Assembly: GCA_005881055.1 (NCBI GenBank)
Contig: VBHW01000312.1
Span: forward strand, 1,933-7,292
Length of the DNA: 5,360 bases
DNA from: Chloroflexota bacterium
GTDB taxonomy: Bacteria; Chloroflexota; Limnocylindria; Limnocylindrales; CSP1-4
Reading direction: 5' to 3'
Shown: piece after piece, positions 1 through 5,360 of the stretch
How positions within the stretch are numbered: position 1 is the stretch's first letter
Layout: the number at the start of each line of letters is the position of its first letter
The notes under the pieces: generated by a model
Seen by the model: only the letters and a program-made list of their open reading frames with translations
The model's database searches: none
Told to the model about the DNA's origin: nothing
Made by a program: the position numbers and the translations under genes

Positions 1-1249
1 CAAGCAGCAGGACGCCCGCACCGACGGCAAGATGCCGATCCTGCTGTCGCTCGAGATCGTCCAGAACAACACGGCGACCGACATCCTGAAGACGGAGATC
101 GCGTCCGGCAGCGCGCCGGATCTCATCGGTCCCGTCGGCATCAAGGGGCGTGCCGGCTTCGCCGGCCAGTTCCTCGACATGACCCCGTTGATCCAGAACG
201 CCGGCTACGACATGACGCAGTACCCGGCGAAGCTCGTCGACACGATGAAGGACGGCCAGACCGGCGCCCTGCTCGGCATCCCGTACGCGGTCTACCCGTC
301 GTACATCTTCTACAACAAGGACCTCTTCGACGAGGCCGGCCTCAAGTACCCGCCCCAGAAGGTCGGCGAGAAGTACACGATGCCCGACGGGTCGCAGGTC
401 GATTGGAACTGGGACACCGTCCGCAAGATCGGCATGCTCCTCTCCGTCGACAAGAACGGGAAAGACGCGACCCAGGCCGGTTTCGACCCGGCCAGCCAGA
501 CTCAGTTCGGGTTCGAGTTCCAGTGGACCGAAGGCCGCCGCCTCGCCTCCGCGTTCGGCAGCGGATCGCTCGTTGGCCCGGACGGCAAGACCGCCCAGTT
601 CCCGGACGTCTGGAATGCCGGCTGGCAGTGGTACTACGACGGCATCTGGAAGGACCACTTCATCGCCAACGACACCGAGCGTAACTCCGATCTCCTGGCC
701 AAGGGCAACTCGCTGTCGTCCGGCCACGTGGCGATGGGCCACATGTTCCAGTGGTACATCTGCTGCATGTCCGCCGACGTGACCAAGGCCGGTGCGTTCA
801 AGAAGTGGGACATCGCCGTCATGCCCGCCAACAGCGCCGGCGTGACGACCGCTCCGATCAACATCGACACCTTCACCATCAGCAAGGGCTCACCCGTCCC
901 GGATCGCGCGTTCGAGGCGATGACGTACCTGGTGGGCCGCCTCGACCTCATGGCGCTGTACGGCGGCACGCCGGCCGTCGGCGACCAGTTGAAGTTCTTC
1001 CACGACGTGGTCGACCCGACGTTCGCCAAGCAGTTCCCCGGCAACAAGGTCAACTGGCAGGTGGCGATCGACATGGAGGGCTTCGCCGAGTCACCGAACC
1101 ACGAAGGCGAGATGCCCAACTACATCAAGGCCCAGGATGACTACGGCAAGGTCTTCACGACCCTGTCTACCAAGCAGGGCCTCGACCTGAACAAGACGAT
1201 CTCCGACATGGTGACCACGCTGACTGGCGACTTCAGCGCGACGCCATAG
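1..1249 (+). CDS. Extracellular sugar-binding protein of a CUT1 ABC transporter, 5'-partial
   Basis: This is the substrate-capture subunit of a carbohydrate ABC importer (bacterial extracellular solute-binding protein family 1, MalE-like). The frame is open from base 2 and ends at TAG 1247-1249, giving 415 visible residues. The ATG at 32 is internal: the ten codons before it read as ordinary protein, so the true start, signal peptide and any lipobox lie upstream of the window. Family hallmarks include an ASGSAPDL segment (nt ~104-124), a GIPYAVYPS segment followed by YNKDLFDEAG (nt ~275-340) typical of the hinge region, an aromatic-rich WQWYYDGIWKDHF stretch (nt ~623-661), and a C-terminal part with MEGFAESPNHEGEMPNY (nt ~1073-1123). 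A WYICC motif near nt 752-766 puts two adjacent cysteines in the mature domain. The substrate cannot be read from sequence; the downstream GH116 gene suggests a glycoside. The family assignment is confident. Confidence 0.93.
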   Translation, partial: KQQDARTDGKMPILLSLEIVQNNTATDILKTEIASGSAPDLIGPVGIKGRAGFAGQFLDMTPLIQNAGYDMTQYPAKLVDTMKDGQTGALLGIPYAVYPSYIFYNKDLFDEAGLKYPPQKVGEKYTMPDGSQVDWNWDTVRKIGMLLSVDKNGKDATQAGFDPASQTQFGFEFQWTEGRRLASAFGSGSLVGPDGKTAQFPDVWNAGWQWYYDGIWKDHFIANDTERNSDLLAKGNSLSSGHVAMGHMFQWYICCMSADVTKAGAFKKWDIAVMPANSAGVTTAPINIDTFTISKGSPVPDRAFEAMTYLVGRLDLMALYGGTPAVGDQLKFFHDVVDPTFAKQFPGNKVNWQVAIDMEGFAESPNHEGEMPNYIKAQDDYGKVFTTLSTKQGLDLNKTISDMVTTLTGDFSATP

Positions 1250-1279
1250 TCGACTCCGTCGATCACCTCCTCCCAGGAC

Positions 1280-1308
1280 TCGGGCGGCCGGCACCGCCGG
1301 CCGCCCGA
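1280..1308 (+). promoter_or_regulatory. Intercistronic GC-rich hairpin between binding-protein and permease genes
   Basis: A perfect 13-bp inverted repeat (1280-1292 pairing with 1296-1308) encloses the 3-nt loop ACC. It lies 30 bases after the binding-protein stop and 29 bases before the first permease start. The bases after it (TCAACCCCGAAG) contain no U-tract, so it is not a canonical intrinsic terminator. In binding-protein transporter operons, hairpins in this position commonly stabilise the upstream mRNA or partly stop transcription, so that binding protein is made in excess over permeases; that role is inferred here. A second, weak 5-bp hairpin (TCGAC/GTCGA, 1250-1262) sits next to the stop codon. 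The remaining bases of the 88-nt gap show only the ribosome binding site. Confidence 0.7.
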
Positions 1309-1326
1309 TCAACCCCGAAGATCGCT

Positions 1327-1330
1327 GGAG
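1327..1330 (+). promoter_or_regulatory. Ribosome binding site of the first permease
   Basis: GGAG lies 7 bases upstream of the ATG at 1338, which is good Shine-Dalgarno spacing. It supports that start over the many downstream in-frame alternatives. It is the clearest ribosome binding site in the window. Confidence 0.7.
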
Positions 1331-1337
1331 CCCACCG

Positions 1338-2300
1338 ATGGCGGTCATCGAAGACATCGCATCCGCGAACCCACCGTCCCGGAAGCTGAGTCTCAGCGTT
1401 CGAGAGACGCTGTGGGGCCTCGCGTTCCTCTCGCCGTGGCTCGTCGGCCTCGTGGTGTTCACCGCCCTGCCGATCGCCGCGTCGCTTGCGCTCTCACTGA
1501 CGAACTTCAACATCCTCCATCCGGAGGACATCCGGTTCGTCGGCCTCGACAACTACGTCCGGATGTGGAACGAGCTCCTGGGCAATGGCGCCGTGGGCCA
1601 GTCGCTGGGCGTCACGACCCGGTTCGCGCTCATGTCCGTGCCGCTCGGGATCGTCCTGGCGCTCGCGCTGGCGCTCTTGCTCCACCACAAGCTCCTGGTG
1701 GGCAAGCCGGTCTTCCGGACACTGTTCTTCATGCCCGTGCTCATTCCGGCCGTTGCGAGCACGATCGTGTGGCAAGGGTTCCTGAACGGCAGCACGGGCT
1801 GGCTCGCACAGATCCTGCACGCATTCGGACTGCCCGCGCCCGACTGGTTCGCCGATCCCGCCTGGGCCCTGCCCGGCCTCGTGCTCCTGGGCATCTGGGG
1901 GATCGGGAACATGATGCTCGTCTTCCTCGCCGGCCTCCAGGCGGTCCCCAGTGAGCTGTACGAGGCTGTGAAGGTCGATGGTGGCGGGGCCTGGGCCCGA
2001 TTCCGGCACGTGACGCTGCCGATGATCTCGCCGGTCCTCTTCTACAACATCCTCATCAGCGTCATCGCGGTCTCGCAGTACTTCACCCAGGCCTACACCC
2101 TCGACCCGACGGGCAACGGCCGCCCGGGTGGCTCCACGTTCTTCTTCAACCTCAACCTGTACAAGGAGGGCTGGACCTACAACAACATGGGGTTCGCGTC
2201 GGCCCTCGCCTGGGTGATGCTCCTGATCGTCGTGGCCGCGGCGCTCGTCCTGTTCCGGACCTCGGCCCGCTGGGTCTTCTACGCCGGCGCCGAACGATGA
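1338..2300 (+). CDS. Carbohydrate ABC transporter permease, MalF-like (CUT1)
   Basis: One of the two membrane subunits that form the sugar channel of a CUT1 importer (BPD_transp_1 family). The protein has 320 residues, a normal length. Six hydrophobic segments are visible at about residues 25-52, 96-117, 128-150, 177-202, 230-252 and 286-309. The cytoplasmic EAA loop that docks on the ATPase is at residues 209-228: it begins EAVKVDGGG and ends in TLP, so the second A of EAA is V. The start is fixed by GGAG seven bases upstream and by a normal cytoplasmic N-tail (MAVIEDIASANPPSRK) before the first membrane segment. Its TGA stop overlaps the next gene's ATG, implying translational coupling. Unlike its partner it reads intact throughout. 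Substrate specificity cannot be inferred from this subunit alone. Confidence 0.95.
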   Translation: MAVIEDIASANPPSRKLSLSVRETLWGLAFLSPWLVGLVVFTALPIAASLALSLTNFNILHPEDIRFVGLDNYVRMWNELLGNGAVGQSLGVTTRFALMSVPLGIVLALALALLLHHKLLVGKPVFRTLFFMPVLIPAVASTIVWQGFLNGSTGWLAQILHAFGLPAPDWFADPAWALPGLVLLGIWGIGNMMLVFLAGLQAVPSELYEAVKVDGGGAWARFRHVTLPMISPVLFYNILISVIAVSQYFTQAYTLDPTGNGRPGGSTFFFNLNLYKEGWTYNNMGFASALAWVMLLIVVAAALVLFRTSARWVFYAGAER

Positions 2301-3334
2301 CGGACCACGCGGTTCCCCTGATCCTGGCACGCACGCGCCGACGCTCGCCCCGCGCGCGTCCGTTCTGGTCCGGGATCTCGCGACTCGGCGTGACGCTGTT
2401 CACGGCTTCGCTGGCGATGATCTTCCTGCTGCCGCTCGGCTACATGGTCCTGACTTCCGTCAAGGACAGCTCCCAGATCATCGCCCTGAACGCCCCGCTG
2501 TGGCCCGCCTCCCCGGAGACCTACACCGCCCCCGACGGGCAGGTGTACCAGCTCTACGGGGTGCCCCTCGAGGACGGGACGACGGCGAACCTGGCGCTCG
2601 AGAAACCCGGACGGATCGCGAGCACTTTCATCGACCCGCAGACCGGGCAGGAGGTGCAGTGGAAGGGCAACTGGCGCGGCCTGAGCCCGGTCTGGTCGAC
2701 GTTCGCCCCGAAGCTCGACAACTTCACGACCGTCCTCGACACGCTCAACTTCCCGATGCTGCTGAGGAACACCCTCGTCGTCGCGATCGTCGGCACGATC
2801 GTACGGGTTCGCGCGGTTCCGGATCCCGGGCCGGGACGGCCTCTTCATCGTCATGATCATGACGATCATCCTGCCGTTCCAGATCCTGCTGATCCCGCAG
2901 TACATCGGCTTCAAGGCGATCGGCTGGACGGGCACCTGGCTGCCGCTCATCGTGCCCCACTTCTTCGCGAACGCGTACAACGTCTTCCTGCTGCGCCAGT
3001 ACTTCCTGACGCTGCCGCGCGAGCTCGACCAGGCGGCCCAGGTCGACGGCGCGAGCCCGCTGCAGATCCTCCGGTCGGTGATCATCCCCCAGGCCTGGCC
3101 GGCCATCATCGCCGTGGGCCTCTTCCACTTCTTCTTCTCCTGGAACGACTTCTTCGCGCCGCTCGTGTACCTGTCGGGACGACCCGACCTGGCAGCGCGA
3201 CGTATGCGGGCTCGGGTTCCGGCTACCTCACGCAGGCGGCGGCCCTGCTGGCGCTCATCGTCCCGGTCGCGATCTTCTTCTTCGCGCAGCGCGTCTTCAT
3301 GCGCGGCGTCGTCATCACCGGCGTCGAGAAGTAG
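2297..3334 (+). CDS. Carbohydrate ABC transporter permease, MalG-like, with an internal out-of-frame segment (likely broken gene or sequence error)
   Basis: Second membrane subunit of the CUT1 importer. The ORF is uninterrupted (345 codons), yet only its ends encode permease. Residues 1-168 hold the N-tail, a first membrane segment (~30-56), a large extracytoplasmic loop (~57-152) and the start of the second membrane segment (NTLVVAIVGTI). The last ~45 residues hold the final membrane segment and the conserved end (AQRVFMRGVVITGVEK). Between them the ORF reads as Pro/Arg/His-rich nonsense, while the +1-shifted frame from 2802 to ~3191 encodes the missing core: YGFARFRIPGRD, LPFQILLIPQY, the EAA loop ELDQAAQVDGASP (3021-3059) and FSWNDFFAPLVYLSGRPDL. 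As written the product would lack its central membrane segments and ATPase contact. Repaired, it would be ~364 residues. The ATG overlaps the upstream TGA (ATGA) and no strong ribosome site is seen. Family identity is certain; functionality is doubtful. Confidence 0.88.
   Translation: MTDHAVPLILARTRRRSPRARPFWSGISRLGVTLFTASLAMIFLLPLGYMVLTSVKDSSQIIALNAPLWPASPETYTAPDGQVYQLYGVPLEDGTTANLALEKPGRIASTFIDPQTGQEVQWKGNWRGLSPVWSTFAPKLDNFTTVLDTLNFPMLLRNTLVVAIVGTIVRVRAVPDPGPGRPLHRHDHDDHPAVPDPADPAVHRLQGDRLDGHLAAAHRAPLLRERVQRLPAAPVLPDAAARARPGGPGRRREPAADPPVGDHPPGLAGHHRRGPLPLLLLLERLLRAARVPVGTTRPGSATYAGSGSGYLTQAAALLALIVPVAIFFFAQRVFMRGVVITGVEK
2784..2802 (+). other. First frame-breaking junction in the second permease (apparent ~29-nt loss)
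   Basis: The permease frame is correct through the ATC codon at 2798-2800. It resumes in a different frame at TAC 2802 (YGFARF). In MalG-like proteins about 21 residues separate the Asn of NTL from the Tyr of Y(A/G)FAR; here there are 11. Ten codons are missing with one leftover base, which fits a 29-nt loss. The last bases before the junction form an inverted repeat, CGATCGT (2784-2790) and ACGATCG (2795-2801), around CGGC. Deletion size is inferred from family spacing. Confidence 0.75.
3173..3203 (+). other. Second frame-restoring junction in the second permease (apparent ~28-nt loss)
   Basis: The correct shifted frame runs through GRPDL (CTG 3189-3191). The original frame resumes around ACG TAT (3200-3205) as TYAGSGSGYLTQAAA. 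Relatives have about 13 residues between this Leu and the Tyr (of the type QPIAVGLQQFNAI); only 11 nt remain, implying a loss of about 28 nt, or another size leaving remainder 1 on division by 3. A 6-bp inverted repeat (GTCGGG 3173-3178, CCCGAC 3183-3188) lies just before it. Together with the first junction the net loss is about 57 nt, a multiple of three, which is why no stop appears. Confidence 0.72.
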
Positions 3335-3341
3335 CGCGCCG

Positions 3342-5360
3342 ATGACTCCAGGGCAGAAGCCCGAGCCCGTCTCGGGCCCGTCTCCAGTCGCGTGGCGGCG
3401 GCCGATCGGCGTTCCGTACGAGGGGCCCGAGCGGGCACGCCAGGACGTCTCGCCGCTCATCGACGATGGGCCGTGGGGCGGCGTGCCGCTCGGCGGCCTG
3501 GGCGCGGGGAGCATCGGGCGGACCCATCGTGGGGACTTCGCCCGGTGGCACCTGGACGTGGGCCGCCACACGTTCGAGACCATCCCGGCCGACCAGTTCT
3601 CCGTGTACGTGGCCAACGCCGCGGGGACTGGCGGCGCCGTGACTGGCGGCGCGGGGGCCGGGCCCGGCTCGGCCCATGTCCTTTCGACCATCCGGCCCGA
3701 GAGTCTGCGGAGCTGGAGCTGGGACCTGCCGGAGGGCGCCGGGACGTACCACGGGCTGTTCCCCAACGCCTGGTTCGAGTACGACTGGGACGAGCTCCCG
3801 GTGCGCCTCCTCCAGCGGCAGTTCAGCCCGGTCATCCCGGGGAACTACCGCGAGAGCAGCTACCCGGTTGGCATCTTCGACTGGCAGGTCGAGAACCCCG
3901 GGTCCGATCCCCTGACCGTCGGGCTCATGTTCACCTGGCTGAACGACATCGGCCGGTGGCGCGGGCAGGACCGGCGGGGCGGCCATCGCAACGCCTCGGT
4001 CCGCGACGACGGGATGGTCGGCGTCGTGCTCCAGGGCCCGCCCGATGACGGCGAGGCGCCCTGGAACGGCACGTTCGCGATCATGGCCGCCGAGCAACCC
4101 GGCGTCCGCCTGACGACCTTCGATCGGTTCGATGCCGACGACGGGTCGGACGTGTGGGCCGACTTCGCCGGGGACGGCCGGCTCGACGACGTCGTGGACG
4201 GCCGACCCAGCCGTCCCGGAGAGGCGATCGGGGCGGCGCTCGCAGCCACCGTCGACCTCGCTCCGGGCGAGTCGCGGTCCCTCTCGTTCGTCCTCGCCTG
4301 GGACCTGCCGGTCGTCGAGTTCGGGTCGGGCACCCGCTGGTACAAGCGCTACACGCGGTTCTTCGGCCGGACCGGCGCCCGCGCGTGGAGCATCGGGGCC
4401 GAGGCGCTGGCACGGCGCTCCGAGTGGTCGGATGCGATCGATGCCTGGCAGGCGCCGATCCTCGCCGACCCCGCGCGCCCCGACTGGTACAAGGCGGCGC
4501 TCTTCAACGAGCTCTACTACCTCGTCGACGGGGGCACGGTCTGGACGGACGGCGAGCCGTGGCGAACGGCCCAGCCGGGCGGGCGGACCCCCGCCGGCAT
4601 CCCGCCGGGCCCGGGTGGCAATGGCTGGGCGAACGACTCGCTCGGCCACTTCGCGGTCCTCGAGTGCTACGACTACCCGTTCTACAACACGCTCGACGTC
4701 AACTTCTACGCCTCGTGGGCCCTCCTCCTGCTCTGGCCCGACCTCGAGGTCGGCGTCGTCCGGGACTTCGCGACGACGGTCGATCTCGACGATCCGGAGA
4801 TCATCACCGTGGTCTGGAAGGACATGCGCGCGCAGCGGAAACGACGCGGCGCCCTGCCCCACGACCTCGGCAGCCCGGGCGAGGACCCGTTCCTGCGGCC
4901 GAACGCGTACACGTACCGCGACGTCAACCTCTGGAAGGACCTGAACAGCAAGTTCGTCCTCCAGATCTGGCGGGACGTGCTGCTCGCGCCGGCGCCCGAG
5001 CTGGCGCACGAGTCCTGGCCCGCGGTCGTCCAGGCGATGGACTTCCTCGGCCGGTTCGATCGCGACGGGGACGGGCTCCCCGAGCACGACGGACAGCCCG
5101 ACCAGACGTACGACACGTGGTCGATGACGGGACCGAGCGCCTACGGCGGTGGGCTCTGGCTCGGGGCGCTGCGGGCGGCGATGCGGCTCGGCGAGATGGT
5201 CGGCGACACCGAGACGGTCCGGCGCTTCGCCGCGGTGCACGAGCGCGGCAGCGAAGCCTTCGAGGCGAAGCTCTGGAACGGCCGCTGCTACCGGTTCGAC
5301 GCGAGCGGGCAGGCGTCCTCGGACTCGGTCATGGCGGACCAGCTGGCCGGCCAATGGTAC
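3342..5360 (+). CDS. GH116 family beta-glycosidase (GBA2-like glucosylceramidase/beta-glucosidase), 3'-partial
   Basis: Predicted retaining beta-glycosidase of family GH116, which includes human GBA2 and bacterial beta-glucosidases/beta-xylosidases. The frame is open from ATG 3342 to the window edge (673 codons). The N-terminal beta-sandwich domain spans roughly residues 40-340 and starts with LGGLGAGSIGR (50-60). The alpha-helical catalytic domain starts near 380 with FNELYYLVDGGTVW (388-401). The expected nucleophile is E441 in VLECYDYPFYNTLD, with D452 eleven residues later, H507 in LPHD, and acid/base D591 in DQTYDTW. The E-to-D spacing of 150 equals that of GBA2 (E527/D677). The usual SAYCGG reads SAYGGG. 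About 170 C-terminal residues are missing by comparison with GBA2. There is no signal peptide or membrane segment, so it is probably cytoplasmic. It starts 7 bases after the permease stop, with only a weak GAGAAG ahead. The exact sugar substrate is unknown. Confidence 0.93.
   Translation, partial: MTPGQKPEPVSGPSPVAWRRPIGVPYEGPERARQDVSPLIDDGPWGGVPLGGLGAGSIGRTHRGDFARWHLDVGRHTFETIPADQFSVYVANAAGTGGAVTGGAGAGPGSAHVLSTIRPESLRSWSWDLPEGAGTYHGLFPNAWFEYDWDELPVRLLQRQFSPVIPGNYRESSYPVGIFDWQVENPGSDPLTVGLMFTWLNDIGRWRGQDRRGGHRNASVRDDGMVGVVLQGPPDDGEAPWNGTFAIMAAEQPGVRLTTFDRFDADDGSDVWADFAGDGRLDDVVDGRPSRPGEAIGAALAATVDLAPGESRSLSFVLAWDLPVVEFGSGTRWYKRYTRFFGRTGARAWSIGAEALARRSEWSDAIDAWQAPILADPARPDWYKAALFNELYYLVDGGTVWTDGEPWRTAQPGGRTPAGIPPGPGGNGWANDSLGHFAVLECYDYPFYNTLDVNFYASWALLLLWPDLEVGVVRDFATTVDLDDPEIITVVWKDMRAQRKRRGALPHDLGSPGEDPFLRPNAYTYRDVNLWKDLNSKFVLQIWRDVLLAPAPELAHESWPAVVQAMDFLGRFDRDGDGLPEHDGQPDQTYDTWSMTGPSAYGGGLWLGALRAAMRLGEMVGDTETVRRFAAVHERGSEAFEAKLWNGRCYRFDASGQASSDSVMADQLAGQWY
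3626..3652 (+). repeat. Short in-frame tandem repeat in the GH116 gene encoding a Gly-rich insert
   Basis: The 12-mer GACTGGCGGCGC occurs at 3626-3637 and again at 3641-3652, an offset of 15 bases or five codons. It lies in a Gly/Ala-rich stretch (residues ~93-110, AAGTGGAVTGGAGAGPG) within the N-terminal domain. It keeps the reading frame and looks like a flexible surface loop expanded by duplication. Confidence 0.6.

Noticed and set aside
32..34. ATG at 32 as the start of the binding-protein gene
   Set aside because: The frame is open to the left edge with plausible protein (KQQDARTDGK). No signal peptide follows this ATG, although the family is exported, and the visible N-terminus begins mid-domain.
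1280..1308. Intrinsic terminator ending the transcript after the binding-protein gene
   Set aside because: There is no U-tract after the stem, and the next permease follows within 30 bases with no convincing promoter between. Partial attenuation or mRNA stabilisation fits better.
2279..3835. A 518-codon open frame on the minus strand across the second permease and GH116 start
   Set aside because: It has no family resemblance and spans two genes with clear + strand homology, so it is a GC-driven shadow.
4509..4511. Glu390 in the FNELYYLVDGG motif as the GH116 catalytic nucleophile
   Set aside because: It lies 201 residues from acid/base D591. E441 gives the 150-residue spacing known from GBA2 E527/D677, and also the +11 Asp (D452) and +66 His (H507) that match residues reported for the bacterial enzyme TxGH116.
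3315..5354. A 679-codon open frame on the minus strand opposite the GH116 gene
   Set aside because: Its translation is Arg/Pro/Val/Ala-rich low-complexity sequence with no recognisable motif. The + strand in the same place encodes GH116 with all expected catalytic residues. Long antisense frames are expected at this GC content.
2802..5360. A single + strand frame continuing from the misplaced permease core into GH116, suggesting a permease-GH116 fusion
   Set aside because: The shifted permease frame and the GH116 frame are the same and no stop lies between them. However, bases ~3200-3334 encode the true permease C-terminus in the other frame, with a proper stop at 3332. The shared frame is a by-product of the losses, not a fusion.

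Overview
This window looks like part of a carbohydrate-uptake operon from a very GC-rich bacterium, with nearly every third codon position G or C. All four genes lie on the + strand. From memory of similar proteins, the solute-binding protein and the second permease resemble a CUT1 subfamily common in Chloroflexota, with Actinomycetota as an alternative. That placement is an inference and no search was possible.

Layout: (1) bases 1-1249, the C-terminal ~415 residues of an extracellular sugar-binding protein whose signal peptide lies upstream of the window; (2) 1250-1337, a short intergenic gap with a perfect 13-bp GC-rich hairpin (1280-1308) and no U-tract, followed by a ribosome binding site; (3) 1338-2300, an intact MalF-like permease; (4) 2297-3334, a MalG-like permease overlapping the previous gene by ATGA; (5) 3342 to the window end, the first 673 codons of a family GH116 beta-glycosidase (relative of GBA2, the non-lysosomal glucosylceramidase), starting 7 bases after the permease stop and cut off at the right edge.

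Together the genes suggest capture of a glycoside outside the cell, import through the two permeases, and cytoplasmic hydrolysis by the GH116 enzyme, which has no visible signal peptide. No ATPase gene is present, so the importer would need an ATP-binding subunit encoded elsewhere, as is usual for CUT1 systems.

The most notable anomaly is in the second permease. Its reading frame never meets a stop, but the protein is nonsense between about 2801 and 3199. The correct permease sequence sits there in another frame. Two short losses, about 29 nt near 2801 and about 28 nt near 3192-3199, knock the frame out and then restore it. Each lies beside a small inverted repeat. This is either a decayed gene or a sequence/assembly error. 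I do not see a previously undescribed system here; the rest is a fairly conventional sugar-utilisation locus.
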